A DNA stretch of 64,000 nt from Pseudomonas reinekei (GTDB lineage Bacteria > Pseudomonadota > Gammaproteobacteria > Pseudomonadales > Pseudomonadaceae): contig NZ_MSTQ01000005.1 of NCBI RefSeq assembly GCF_001945365.1, forward strand, positions 400,365-464,364, read 5' to 3'. Both the position numbers and the translations under genes were made by a program. Shown here piece by piece: positions 55,443-64,000 of the stretch. Each line of letters starts with the position of its first letter. Position 1 is the first letter of the stretch. The notes under the pieces are model-generated. The model had not been told where the DNA came from, searched no databases, and was given only the letters and a program-made list of their open reading frames with translations.

Positions 55443-56735
55443 ATGAACGCCCGTGCCCAGCACACTGCCTCCTATTACGCGGCCAGCAGCCTGCCGCAAC
55501 CGGATTATCCGGCGCTCACAGGTGAAATGGTGGCCGATGTGTGCGTGGTCGGCGGTGGTTTTTCAGGGTTGAACACGGCGCTGGAACTGGCCGAGCGCGG
55601 CCTCAGCGTGGTCCTGCTCGAAGCCCGCAAAATTGGCTGGGGCGCCAGCGGCCGCAATGGCGGGCAGTTGATTCGCGGCGTCGGCCATGGCCTCGATCAG
55701 TTCACCCACGTGATCGGCACCGACGGCGTGCGGCAAATGAAACTCATGGGCCTGGAAGCCGTGGAAATCGTCCGCCAGCGAATCGATCGATTTCAGATTC
55801 CTTGCGACCTGACGTGGGGCTATTGCGACCTGGCCAACAAACCCAGCGACCTCGAAGGTTTCGCCGAAGATGCCGAAGAACTGCGCAGCCTCGGTTATCG
55901 CTATGAAACCCGCCTGCTGCAACCTGAAGACATGCACACGGTGGTGGGCTCCGACCGTTATGTGGGTGGCCTGATCGACATGGGTTCCGGGCATCTGCAA
56001 CCGCTCAACCTGGCGCTGGGCGAAGCGGCGGCTGCGCAGCAACTCGGGGTGCAACTGTTCGAGCAGTCCGCCGTTACCCGCATCGACTACGGCCCCGAGG
56101 TCAAGGTTCATACCGCCCAAGGCTCGGTCCGCGCCAAGACGCTGGTACTCGGTTGCAATGCCTATCTCAGCGATCTCAACCCGGAACTCAGCGGGAAGGT
56201 GCTGCCCGCCGGTAGCTACATCATCGCCACTGAACCCCTGAGTGAAGAATTGGCCCACGCCCTGCTGCCTCAAAACATGGCGGTCTGTGATCAGCGAGTG
56301 GCACTGGATTACTACCGACTCTCGGCGGACCGCCGCTTGCTGTTTGGCGGCGCCTGCCATTATTCCGGTCGGGACCCAAAAGACATCGCGGCCTACATGC
56401 GGCCGAAAATGCTGGAGGTTTTTCCACGCCTGGGTGATGTGAAGATCGATTATCAATGGGGCGGCATGATCGGCATCGGCGCCAACCGCCTGCCGCAAAT
56501 CGGCCGACTCAAGGACCAGCCGAACGTGTATTACGCCCAGGCTTATTCCGGTCATGGCGTGAACGCCACGCACCTGGCGGGCAAGCTGCTGGCCGAGGCC
56601 ATCAGTGGTCAACACAGCGGTGGATTCGACCTGTTTGCCAAGGTGCCACACATCACCTTCCCGGGCGGCAAGCATTTGCGCTCGCCGTTGCTGGCGTTGG
56701 GGATGCTTTGGCATCGGCTTAAAGAGTTGGTTTGA
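55443..56735 (+). CDS. pauB: Gamma-glutamylputrescine oxidase-type FAD oxidoreductase
   Basis: A 430-residue DAO-family enzyme. FAD fingerprint VCVVGGGFSGLNTALELAERG; ARKIGWGASGRNGGQL is the PuuB/PauB signature, and YQWGGMIGIGANRLPQIG and YYAQAYSGHGVNATHLAGKLLAEAI close the C-terminus. It should oxidise gamma-glutamyl-putrescine to the aldehyde later used by PauC/KauB. Pseudomonads carry several PauB paralogues, so the exact one is uncertain. The ATG at 55443 is preceded by an AGGATG region. Confidence 0.88.
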   Translation: MNARAQHTASYYAASSLPQPDYPALTGEMVADVCVVGGGFSGLNTALELAERGLSVVLLEARKIGWGASGRNGGQLIRGVGHGLDQFTHVIGTDGVRQMKLMGLEAVEIVRQRIDRFQIPCDLTWGYCDLANKPSDLEGFAEDAEELRSLGYRYETRLLQPEDMHTVVGSDRYVGGLIDMGSGHLQPLNLALGEAAAAQQLGVQLFEQSAVTRIDYGPEVKVHTAQGSVRAKTLVLGCNAYLSDLNPELSGKVLPAGSYIIATEPLSEELAHALLPQNMAVCDQRVALDYYRLSADRRLLFGGACHYSGRDPKDIAAYMRPKMLEVFPRLGDVKIDYQWGGMIGIGANRLPQIGRLKDQPNVYYAQAYSGHGVNATHLAGKLLAEAISGQHSGGFDLFAKVPHITFPGGKHLRSPLLALGMLWHRLKELV

Positions 56736-56763
56736 GAAATTTCCTGCGCCTGTAAGGCCGTCA

Positions 56764-56788
56764 TCGCGAGGAGGCTCGCTCCCACAAG
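56764..56788. repeat. Single REP arm
   Basis: TCGCGAGGAGGCTCGCTCCCACAAG, an isolated arm with an imperfect stem, between the pauB-type gene and the DUF1127 gene. Confidence 0.55.
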
Positions 56789-56858
56789 GGATTTGCGTCG
56801 ATCACAAATCCAGTGCGCGCGCTTGCCCGCGACAAGGCCCTGCAGAACACCGCAAAAG

Positions 56859-57104
56859 TCATATCCGCCAGAATGGCTTCAACCCCTCCTCCTGCGCCTG
56901 CTCTCGCGTCAGCCCGATGTCCTTGAGCTGTTCAGGCGTCAGGCTCAGCAACGCTTTGCGCGTGTGCAGGCGTTGCCAGAACAGATCCCAGCGACTCAGG
57001 CCGGACGGCGCGTTGCGCATCAGCGCATTGCGTGCGTGGTCCTTTTGCCCTGTCTCCAGTTCCTGACTGTGTAACGTCAGCCGCACATCGCTCAAACCGT
57101 TCAT
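56859..57104 (-). CDS. DUF1127 protein
   Basis: An 81-residue small basic protein. The C-terminal segment RLHTRKALLSLTPEQLKDIGLTREQAQEEGLKPFWRI is the DUF1127 (YjiS-like) domain. Related short proteins bind RNA and influence phosphate and carbon metabolism. AGGAG precedes the ATG at 57104. It is divergent from the MocR regulator, so that regulator may control it. Confidence 0.9.
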   Translation of the reverse strand: MNGLSDVRLTLHSQELETGQKDHARNALMRNAPSGLSRWDLFWQRLHTRKALLSLTPEQLKDIGLTREQAQEEGLKPFWRI

Positions 57105-57184
57105 TTTTGAATGCTCCTGTTTACTTGGGTAGCCAGAGATTCCATGATGCGCGGAAGACAAAAAGCGTTACAGATTCAAAGCTC

Positions 57185-57203
57185 CTGTATTATCTCCATA
57201 CAG
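57185..57203. promoter_or_regulatory. Inverted repeat, possible MocR operator
   Basis: CTGTAT-N7-ATACAG in the divergent space between the DUF1127 and MocR genes (57105-57284). A related CTGTACTGG half lies near 57246. GntR-type regulators bind such short dyads. Confidence 0.5.
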
Positions 57204-57284
57204 ATTTGCTGATTTTGGCTCTGAATCCCGTATTTTTGCTTCATCTGTACTGGTTAATCGAAATACCCACATCGAGGCTGCGCC

Positions 57285-58718
57285 ATGACCCTTTACGTCA
57301 ATCTCGCCGAATTGCTCGGTACGCGTATCGAACAGGGCTTTTATCGCCCCGGTGATCGTCTACCGTCGGTTCGGGCATTAAGCGTTGAACACGGGGTCAG
57401 CCTGAGCACCGTGCAGCAGGCATACAGGGTGCTCGAAGACAGCGGGCTGGCCATGCCGAGGCCCAAGTCGGGGTACTTTGTGCCGGCCAGTCGCGAACTG
57501 CCGGAGTTGCCGGCGGTGGGTCGTCCGGCCCAGCGTCCTGTGGATATTTCGCAGTGGGATCAAGTGCTGGAGCTGATTCGCGCGGTACCGCGCAAGGATG
57601 TGGTGCAACTGGGACGCGGCATGCCGGACATCACCACGCCCACCCTGAAGCCGCTATTGCGCGACCTTGCGCGAATCAGCCGGCGTCAGGACATGCCCGG
57701 GCTGTATTACGACAACATTCACGGCAACCTCGAACTGCGCGAGCAAATCGCCCGGCTGATGCTCGATTCCGGCTGTCAGCTGGGCCCCGGCGAACTGGTG
57801 GTGACCACCGGTTGCCACGAAGCGCTGTCCACCAGCATCCGCGCCATCTGCGCGCCGGGAGACATCGTGGCCGTGGACTCGCCAAGCTTTCACGGCGCCA
57901 TGCAAACCCTCAAGGGCCTGGGCATGAAAGCCCTGGAGATCCCCACCGATCCGCTCACGGGGATCAGTCTGGATGCTCTGGAACTGGCCTTGGAACAATG
58001 GCCGATCAAGGCCATACAGTTGACCCCGAACTGCAATAACCCGCTGGGCTACATCATGCCGGAGTCGCGCAAACGCTCGCTGCTGATGCTCGCACAGCGT
58101 TTCGACGTGGCAATCATCGAAGACGATGTGTATGGCGAACTGGCCTACACCTACCCGCGCCCACGTACGATCAAATCCTTCGACGAGGACGGTCGTGTCC
58201 TGCTGTGCAGTTCCTTTTCCAAAACCCTCGCGCCCGGCTTGCGCATCGGCTGGGTCGCGCCGGGGCGTTATCTGGAACGGGTGCTGCACATGAAATACAT
58301 CAGCACCGGCTCCACGGCACCGCAGCCGCAAATTGCCATTGCCGAATTTCTCAAGGGCGGCCACTTCGAGCCGCATCTGCGGCGGATGCGCACGCAATAC
58401 CAGCGTAATCGCGACCTGATGATCGACTGGGTCAGCCGCTACTTCCCCGCAGGCACCCGTGCCAGCCGTCCACAAGGCAGCTTCATGTTGTGGGTGGAAC
58501 TGCCGGAGGGCTTCGACACGCTGAAACTGAATCGTGCCCTGTACGATCAGGGCGTACAGATTGCCGTCGGCAGTATCTTTTCCGCCTCTGGCAAATACCG
58601 CAATTGCCTGCGCATGAACTACGCTGCCAAACCAACGGCACAGATTGAAGAGGCCGTGCGCAAAGTCGGCGCCGCCGCCATCAAGCTGCTGGCCGAGACC
58701 GACGGACTGACCGACTGA
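57285..58718 (+). CDS. MocR-type regulator (GntR HTH plus aminotransferase)
   Basis: A 477-residue protein: GntR winged HTH at about 1-70 (GTRIEQGFYRPGDRLPSVRALSVEHGVSLSTVQQAYRVLEDSG) joined to a fold-I aminotransferase domain with the PLP lysine in CSSFSKTLAPGLRIGW and IEDDVYGELAY. MocR proteins use PLP to sense amines or amino acids and regulate nearby genes. The target could be the divergent DUF1127 gene or itself. A polyamine link is possible from its location, but unproven. Confidence 0.93.
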   Translation: MTLYVNLAELLGTRIEQGFYRPGDRLPSVRALSVEHGVSLSTVQQAYRVLEDSGLAMPRPKSGYFVPASRELPELPAVGRPAQRPVDISQWDQVLELIRAVPRKDVVQLGRGMPDITTPTLKPLLRDLARISRRQDMPGLYYDNIHGNLELREQIARLMLDSGCQLGPGELVVTTGCHEALSTSIRAICAPGDIVAVDSPSFHGAMQTLKGLGMKALEIPTDPLTGISLDALELALEQWPIKAIQLTPNCNNPLGYIMPESRKRSLLMLAQRFDVAIIEDDVYGELAYTYPRPRTIKSFDEDGRVLLCSSFSKTLAPGLRIGWVAPGRYLERVLHMKYISTGSTAPQPQIAIAEFLKGGHFEPHLRRMRTQYQRNRDLMIDWVSRYFPAGTRASRPQGSFMLWVELPEGFDTLKLNRALYDQGVQIAVGSIFSASGKYRNCLRMNYAAKPTAQIEEAVRKVGAAAIKLLAETDGLTD

Positions 58719-58778
58719 CCTTTCTGCGAATATCAGCGTCCATATGCCAACTTCTGCCGCCAACCGGAACGATCCCAC

Positions 58779-60347
58779 GTGAGAGTCAAACAGCCCCTGC
58801 TTGCTCTTGTGTTACTCGCGTCGCTCCTCGGCGGCTGCGCCAGCTTCGACGTACAGCGTGAACCGAGCCAGGCACTGCCGGCGAGCGCCTCGGCGTTTGG
58901 GCGTTCGGTCCAGGCCCAGGCCGCATCCCATGAAGGCAAATCGGGCTTTCGCTTGCTGTCCGACAGCACCGAGGCGTTTACCGCCCGTGCCGAATTGATC
59001 CGCAACGCCCAAAGCAGCCTCGATCTGCAGTACTACATCGTGCATGACGGCATCAGTACGCGAATGCTGGTGGAGGAACTGCTCAAGGCCGCTGACCGGG
59101 GCGTGCGTGTGCGGATCTTGCTCGACGACACCACCAGCGATGGCCTGGATCGCACCATCGCCACCCTCGCAGCGCATCCACACATCCAGATTCGCGTGTT
59201 CAACCCTTTGCATTTGGGGCGCAGCACCGGCGTCACGCGAACCATGGGCCGGCTGCTCAACCTTTCGCAGCAGCACCGGCGCATGCATAACAAGTTGTGG
59301 CTGGCCGACAACAGCATGGCCATCGTCGGCGGACGCAACCTGGGGGACGAGTACTTCGATGCCGAGCCCAACCTGAATTTCACCGACATCGACATACTGG
59401 GCGTCGGCCCGGTTGCCGAGCAGCTCGGACACAGTTTCGACCAATACTGGAACAGCGCATTGAGCAAACCGATCGATGCGTTCGTCTCCAGCAAGCCGAC
59501 TGCCGAGGATCTGCAAACTACCCGCACGCGCCTGGAAGAATCGCTGGAGGAATCCCGCAGGCAGAATCACGCGCTATATCAGCAGTTGATGAAGTTCGCC
59601 ACTGAACCGCGTCTGGATATTTGGCGCAAAGAGCTGATCTGGGCCTGGAACCAGGCTTTATGGGATGCGCCGAGCAAGGTGCTGGCCAAGGATGAGCCCG
59701 ATCCGCAATTACTGCTGACCACGCAATTGGCGCCAGAGCTCAATGGCGTCAGCAAAGAACTGATCATGGTTTCGGCTTACTTCGTGCCCGGCAAACCGGG
59801 GCTGGTGTTCCTCACGGGCCGCGCCGATGCCGGGGTGTCGGTGCGACTGCTGACCAACGCGCTGGAAGCCACGGATGTACCGGCGGTGCACGGCGGCTAC
59901 GGGCCGTATCGCAAGGCGTTGCTGGAACATGGCGTGCAGCTTTTCGAGCTGCGTCGCCAGCCTGGCGATGAAGGCGGCAGCGGGCCCCGGCTGTTTTCCA
60001 GCCGGTCCTATGGCGAGTCCGCCTCGAGCCTGCACAGCAAAGCGATCATCTTCGACCAGAAGAAATCCTTCATCGGCTCTTTCAATTTCGACCCGCGCTC
60101 GGTGCTGTGGAACACCGAAGTCGGGGTGCTCGTGGACAGCCCCGAACTCGCGGCCCGAGTCCGCGAGCTTGCATTACAGGGCATGGCGCCGCCCCTCAGT
60201 TATCAGGTGAAACTGGAGAACGACCAGGTGGTTTGGGTGACCGAAGACGACGGCCAAATGCACACCTTGACCAGGGAACCGGGCAGTTGGTGGCGGCGCT
60301 TCAATGCGTGGCTGAGTGACACAGTCGGCCTTGAGCGGATGCTCTAG
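58779..60347 (+). CDS. Phospholipase D-like lipoprotein (ClsC-like)
   Basis: A 522-residue protein starting with GTG: signal peptide VRVKQPLLALVLLASLL and lipobox GGC-ASF. Two HKD motifs are complete: HRRMHNKLWLADNSMAIVGGRNLGDEYF and SLHSKAIIFDQKKSFIGSFNFDPRS. The spacing is that of the YmdC/ClsC branch of cardiolipin synthases. As a lipoprotein it would act in the periplasm or outer membrane. Substrate unproven. Its stop overlaps the MFS gene's stop by four bases. Confidence 0.9.
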   Translation: MRVKQPLLALVLLASLLGGCASFDVQREPSQALPASASAFGRSVQAQAASHEGKSGFRLLSDSTEAFTARAELIRNAQSSLDLQYYIVHDGISTRMLVEELLKAADRGVRVRILLDDTTSDGLDRTIATLAAHPHIQIRVFNPLHLGRSTGVTRTMGRLLNLSQQHRRMHNKLWLADNSMAIVGGRNLGDEYFDAEPNLNFTDIDILGVGPVAEQLGHSFDQYWNSALSKPIDAFVSSKPTAEDLQTTRTRLEESLEESRRQNHALYQQLMKFATEPRLDIWRKELIWAWNQALWDAPSKVLAKDEPDPQLLLTTQLAPELNGVSKELIMVSAYFVPGKPGLVFLTGRADAGVSVRLLTNALEATDVPAVHGGYGPYRKALLEHGVQLFELRRQPGDEGGSGPRLFSSRSYGESASSLHSKAIIFDQKKSFIGSFNFDPRSVLWNTEVGVLVDSPELAARVRELALQGMAPPLSYQVKLENDQVVWVTEDDGQMHTLTREPGSWWRRFNAWLSDTVGLERML

Positions 60348-61489
60348 GCCGGCTCCGCCACCGCGCCACATGCCCCTTGGCGCGACACCACGATCAATAC
60401 ACCCAGCGCTCCTGCCGCCATCAACCACGGCAACGCGTGCCCGCTCACCCACTGACTCCCGGCACCGGCCAGCAACGGCCCGACCAGACACCCGATCCCC
60501 CACAACTGTGCGATGTGCGCATTGGCCCGAACGAGCGCGTCATCACGATAGCGTTCACCGATCAGAATCAGCGACAGGGTAAACAATCCACCGGCACTGG
60601 CCCCGAACAGCACCCACAACGGCCAGATCAGGAGTGTGTCGATCAGCATCGGGATCGCCAGGCTCGACACCAGCAGCACCACCGCGCAACCGGTGAACAA
60701 CGCCCGCCGCGACAGACGATCGGCCAGCGCACCGATCGGCAATTGCAGCACTGCATCGCCGACCACCACCGTACTGACCATGGCCAGGGCGATTTCCGTG
60801 GTGAAACCCTGGCGCAGGCAGTACACCGGCAGCAGCGTCAGGATCATCGCTTCGAATGCGGCGAACAGCGACACCGCCCAGGCAATCGCCGGCAGGCCAC
60901 GACAGAACCCAAGCAGATCCCTGAACGTCACGCTGCTGGCCTCACTGCTCGGCGCGCCGCTGCGGCCCAGCAATAGAAACGGTGCAGCCATCAGCAAGCC
61001 GACGCCGACCCAAAAGCCATAATCGTGATCGGTACCCATGAAACCCAGCAACACCGGCCCGGCCAGCTGACTTAACGCATAACTGCTGCCATACAACGCC
61101 ACCAACCGCCCGCGCCATTGCTCGACCACCAGCTGGTTAATCCAGCTTTCACCGATGATGAAGACAAGGGTCAGGATCACCCCGATCATCAGTCGCAGCA
61201 CCAGCCAGATCGGGTAGCTCGGCAACAACGCCAACAACCCGATGGACACCGCACCGGCCCACAGGCACAGGCGCATCAGATTGGCGGTGCCAAGACGCGC
61301 CGCCAGATGACTGGAAATCTTCGCGCCCACCAGCACGCCAATGGCCGGCATGGCCGCCATCACGCCGATGGCGAACGAGCCGTAACCCCAGCTTTCCAGG
61401 CGAAACGACACCAGCGGCATGCTGACGCCGAGGGCCAGGCCAACACTCAAGACAGACGCCAACACGGCGAAATACGTCGCCCAACGCAT
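60344..61489 (-). CDS. MFS transporter, YcaD-like
   Basis: A 381-residue, twelve-helix MFS protein. LVSFRLESWGYGSFAIGVMAAMPAIGVLVGAKISSHLAARLG contains the family's first loop; GESWINQLVVEQWRGRLVALYGSSYALSQLAGPVLLG and QLPIGALADRLSRR are typical of the YcaD/YfcJ branch. Substrate unknown. It converges on the phospholipase gene. Confidence 0.9.
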   Translation of the reverse strand: MRWATYFAVLASVLSVGLALGVSMPLVSFRLESWGYGSFAIGVMAAMPAIGVLVGAKISSHLAARLGTANLMRLCLWAGAVSIGLLALLPSYPIWLVLRLMIGVILTLVFIIGESWINQLVVEQWRGRLVALYGSSYALSQLAGPVLLGFMGTDHDYGFWVGVGLLMAAPFLLLGRSGAPSSEASSVTFRDLLGFCRGLPAIAWAVSLFAAFEAMILTLLPVYCLRQGFTTEIALAMVSTVVVGDAVLQLPIGALADRLSRRALFTGCAVVLLVSSLAIPMLIDTLLIWPLWVLFGASAGGLFTLSLILIGERYRDDALVRANAHIAQLWGIGCLVGPLLAGAGSQWVSGHALPWLMAAGALGVLIVVSRQGACGAVAEPA

Positions 61490-61537
61490 GTTCCACGCTC
61501 CTGTGGAAAATTATTGTTAGAGGCCACATCAAGCAAA

Positions 61538-61627
61538 TGTGGGAGCGAGCCTGCTCGCGAATACGGTTTCACATTCAGCACATCGGCTGACTGATACACC
61601 GCTTTCGCGAGCAGGCTCGCTCCCACA
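61538..61627. repeat. REPIN between the MFS and aldehyde dehydrogenase genes
   Basis: TGTGGGAGCGAGCCTGCTCGCGAA and the inverse TTCGCGAGCAGGCTCGCTCCCACA: perfect 24-base arms about 40 bases apart, between same-strand genes. It may lower read-through from the ALDH gene. Confidence 0.9.
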
Positions 61628-61681
61628 GGGGATCTGCTTCGTCTGAAGGATCTGCTCTCGCGAACGGACCCTCCTAACGGC

Positions 61682-63175
61682 TTACAACTTGATCCAGGTC
61701 GCCTTAAGCTCGGTGTACTTGTCGAACGCGTGCAGCGACTTGTCGCGGCCATTACCGGACTGCTTGAAGCCACCGAACGGTGCGGTCATGTCGCCGCCAT
61801 CGTACTGGTTGACCCACACGCTACCGGCGCGCAATGCGCGGGCAGTCAGATGAGCCTTGGAGATGTCCGAAGTCCACACCGCAGCGGCCAGGCCATAAGG
61901 CGTGTCGTTGGCGATCGCCACGGCTTCCTCGGCGCTGTCAAAGGTGATGACCGACAACACGGGCCCGAAGATTTCTTCCTGGGCGATTTTCATCGCATTG
62001 CTCACACCGTCGAAAATCGTCGGCTCGACGTAAGTACCGCCGGTTTCCTGCAGGATGCGCTTTCCGCCCGCGACCAGCTTGGCGCCGTCGGTATGACCCG
62101 ACTCGATGTAAGACAACACGGTGTTCATCTGCTGGGTATCCACCAGCGCGCCGACGTTGGTCGCCGGGTCCAGCGGGTTGCCCGGCTTCCAGGTTTTCAG
62201 CGCCTCGATCACCAGCGGCAGGAATTTGTCCTTGATCGAACGCTCCACCAACAGGCGCGAACCGGCAGTGCAGACTTCGCCCTGGTTGAACGCGATGGCG
62301 CCGGCAGCGGCTTCGGCAGCCTCTTGCAGGTTCGGCGCATCGGCGAACACGATGTTCGGGCTTTTGCCGCCGGCTTCGAGCCAGACGCGTTTCATGTTCG
62401 ATTCGCCGGAGTAGATCAGCAGTTGCTTGGCGATTTTGGTCGAACCGGTGAACACCAGAGTATCGACATCGTTATGCAGAGCCAACGCCTTGCCGACGGT
62501 GTGGCCATAGCCTGGCAGCACGTTCAGCACGCCTTTCGGAATGCCGGCTTCAACGGCCAGGGCCGCGATGCGGATGGCAGTCAGTGGCGATTTTTCCGAC
62601 GGTTTGAGGATCACCGAGTTACCGGTGGACAGCGCCGGGCCGAGTTTCCAGCACGCCATCATCAGCGGGAAGTTCCACGGCACGATGGCGCCGACCACGC
62701 CGACTGGCTCGCGCGTGACCAGGCCCAGCTGATCGTGCGGGGTAGCCGCGACTTCGTCGTAGATCTTGTCGATGGCTTCGCCGCTCCAGCTCAGGGCTTG
62801 CGCCGCGCCGGGAACGTCAATGTACAGGGAGTCGCTGATCGGCTTGCCCATGTCCAGGGTTTCAAGCAGGGCCAGCTCTTCGGCGTGCTGTTTCAGCAAG
62901 CCGGCAAAACGAATCATGGTGGCTTTGCGCTTGGTCGGCGCCAGGCGCGACCAGACACCGGAATTGAAGGTGGCACGGGCGTTTTCAACAGCGCGCTGGG
63001 CGTCGGCGGCATCACAGCTGGCAATCTTGCCCAGCAGACGACCATCGACCGGGCTGATGCACTCGAACGTCTCGGCGGAGACGGCATCGGTGTACTCACC
63101 ATTGATGTAGGCGCGGCCTTCGACTTTCAGGTCTTTGGCGCGTTGTTCCCAGTCGGCACGAGTCAGGGTGGTCAT
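61682..63175 (-). CDS. pauC: Gamma-glutamyl-gamma-aminobutyraldehyde dehydrogenase
   Basis: A 497-residue NAD(P)+ aldehyde dehydrogenase. Landmarks are VVGAIVPWNFPLMMACWKLGPAL, the general base in VWLEAGGKSPNIVF and the nucleophile cysteine in FNQGEVCTAGSR. The FNQGEVCTAGSRLLVE context is that of PuuC/PauC (KauB). It oxidises gamma-glutamyl-aminobutyraldehyde from putrescine, and 4-guanidinobutyraldehyde in arginine catabolism. Divergent from the cupin gene. Confidence 0.93.
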   Translation of the reverse strand: MTTLTRADWEQRAKDLKVEGRAYINGEYTDAVSAETFECISPVDGRLLGKIASCDAADAQRAVENARATFNSGVWSRLAPTKRKATMIRFAGLLKQHAEELALLETLDMGKPISDSLYIDVPGAAQALSWSGEAIDKIYDEVAATPHDQLGLVTREPVGVVGAIVPWNFPLMMACWKLGPALSTGNSVILKPSEKSPLTAIRIAALAVEAGIPKGVLNVLPGYGHTVGKALALHNDVDTLVFTGSTKIAKQLLIYSGESNMKRVWLEAGGKSPNIVFADAPNLQEAAEAAAGAIAFNQGEVCTAGSRLLVERSIKDKFLPLVIEALKTWKPGNPLDPATNVGALVDTQQMNTVLSYIESGHTDGAKLVAGGKRILQETGGTYVEPTIFDGVSNAMKIAQEEIFGPVLSVITFDSAEEAVAIANDTPYGLAAAVWTSDISKAHLTARALRAGSVWVNQYDGGDMTAPFGGFKQSGNGRDKSLHAFDKYTELKATWIKL

Positions 63176-63411
63176 GCGAGTGTCCTCCTCTTATTGAATA
63201 CGACACCCGCGTTCTTCGCGGGCGCTGTCAGGAATTCTGCCCGGCCAGCCTGCTTTTCGGCTCAAGGCACCCGCCACCCTAAACCAGCCAGCCCTCATGT
63301 TTCAATATATTTGACATAAGGCCGGCAAACGGCCTTGCGATGTTCATTTTAATAAACATAGACTTTGGGACTTTCAACCACTCGCGTCGCATTCACGGGG
63401 GATTTACAACA

Positions 63412-63774
63412 ATGAGCATCCAGAACATCGTCGATTTCAGTCAGGCCACCACCGAGCCTGAGCGCTACCGTCCAGACCCGGCCAAAGTCCTCAAGGGCGA
63501 CCCCGAACAAGTGGTGTACAACCACTTCAACAGCCCTTGCGGTCAATTGAATGCCGGCGTCTGGGAAGGTGCCGTCGGCCAATGGCTGGTGAATTTCACC
63601 GAACATGAATACTGCGAAATCGTCCAGGGTGTTTCCGTCCTCCGCGACAACGACGGTAATAGCAAAACCGTTCGCGCGGGTGATCGCTTCGTGATCCCGG
63701 CCGGTTTCCGCGGCACCTGGGAAGTGCTGGAGCCGTGCCGCAAGATCTATGTGGCGTTTGAACAGAAGGCCTGA
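63412..63774 (+). CDS. Cupin_3-family protein
   Basis: A 120-residue single cupin: VWEGAVGQWLVNFTEHEYCEIVQGVSVLRDNDGNSKTVRAGDRFVIPAGFRGTWEVLEPCRKIYVAFEQ. This is the DUF861/Cupin_3 type, often found beside polyamine or amino acid catabolic genes. It may bind a metal or act as a small isomerase; the substrate is unknown. The ATG at 63412 fits the family; an upstream in-frame start adds unsupported sequence. Confidence 0.88.
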   Translation: MSIQNIVDFSQATTEPERYRPDPAKVLKGDPEQVVYNHFNSPCGQLNAGVWEGAVGQWLVNFTEHEYCEIVQGVSVLRDNDGNSKTVRAGDRFVIPAGFRGTWEVLEPCRKIYVAFEQKA

Positions 63775-63796
63775 AGATTTGCCTTGTCTGGGTCGA

Positions 63797-63825
63797 CGCT
63801 TTCGCGAGCAGGCTCGCTCCCACAG
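63797..63825. repeat. Single REP arm
   Basis: CGCTTTCGCGAGCAGGCTCGCTCCCACAG, one arm of the 'GCGAGCAGGCTCGC' subtype, 22 bases after the cupin stop. The adjacent IS may have separated it from a partner. Confidence 0.65.
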
Positions 63826-63873
63826 TTGATCGCATTCCAATGTGGCCGAGCCGGCCGATGCAAAACCATCAGG

Positions 63874-64000
63874 TGTCTAGTCCTGAAATAGGTTTACACC
63901 TGTTTCACCCTAACGCCCGATGCACCGCATCGGGCGTTTTGTATTTTAAAGAGAGGTGCGGCCGCTCTTGGTTGTAGATCGTGACGGCCTCTCGCACCAT
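63874..64000 (-). mobile_element. IS3-family insertion sequence, one end only
   Basis: The element begins about 63874 (TGTCTAGTCCTGAAATAGG), where TGT starts a probable terminal repeat, and runs past the window edge. The only visible content is the C-terminus of an orfB-type transposase. The other end and target duplication are outside. Confidence 0.7.
63905..64000 (-). CDS. IS3-family transposase OrfB, C-terminal end (cut)
   Basis: The last 31 codons read VREAVTIYNQERPHLSLKYK then TPDAVHRALG and stop. The 'YNxERPHxSLxYxTP' phrase is the C-terminal hallmark of IS3-family rve-domain transposases. The self-complementary CGCCCGATG/CATCGGGCG at 63914-63936 lies inside this coding region and could also act as a terminator hairpin. 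Confidence 0.85.
   Translation of the reverse strand: MVREAVTIYNQERPHLSLKYKTPDAVHRALG

Noticed and set aside
63914..63936. CGCCCGATG/CATCGGGCG hairpin read as a stand-alone terminator
   Set aside because: It lies within the IS3 transposase coding end; a terminator role is possible but not needed to explain it.

Overview
The window is a stretch of Pseudomonas chromosome, most likely from the P. fluorescens complex. The core gene order is the familiar Pseudomonas one: cyaA-rnk-cyaY-lptM(lppL)-lysA-dapF-DUF484-xerC-HAD, sutA, yjbQ, amtB-glnK, ubiK-comM, rep-xpt, a cytochrome c5-type gene, pauR-dadX-ridA-dadA/dadR, and the polyamine genes pauB and pauC/kauB. Many GC-rich inverted REP/REPIN elements of the 'GTGGGAGC...GCTCCCAC' type sit between genes, as is usual for fluorescent pseudomonads.

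The main event is a 22,723-bp Tn7-like transposon (15148-37870) inserted in comM (yifB). Its ends can be read to the base: imperfect 25-bp terminal inverted repeats (23/25 identical, both starting TGT) flanked by a perfect 5-bp duplication, GCGGC, at 15143-15147 and 37871-37875. Removing the element and one duplication restores an in-frame comM of 497 codons. The transposition module is at the right end. On the minus strand tnsA-tnsB-tnsC-tniQ and a 483-residue gene with 12 CxxC pairs all overlap one another; a TnsE-like gene converges on them.

The cargo (15.2-29.8 kb) is lower in GC and looks like a defence and accessory island. It holds an AvcD-type antiphage dCTP deaminase, a SIR2-family protein, a SpoVT/AbrB plus ParS/MbcA-type antitoxin-like protein, a DUF5131 (Gp37/Gp68, three-Cys motif) protein with two different TcmP partner proteins, a small secreted protein, and an XRE-ImmA/IrrE metallopeptidase overlapping a small gene. 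Several unknown genes lie among them. A 3' fragment of tRNA-Ser beside a doubly truncated carboxymuconolactone decarboxylase fragment marks an older nested integration.

Right of the transposon are an MCP, a LysR regulator, a MATE pump and a GGDEF-EAL protein. They are followed by rep, xpt, an acetyl-CoA hydrolase-family gene, cytochrome c, and a nitrogen/D-alanine/polyamine catabolism block (pauR, dadX, ridA, dadA, dadR, pauB-like oxidase, a MocR regulator, pauC/kauB, a cupin). A phospholipase D-like lipoprotein and an MFS pump lie among them. The window ends inside an IS3-family insertion sequence on the minus strand; at the left edge a glutathione S-transferase gene is cut.
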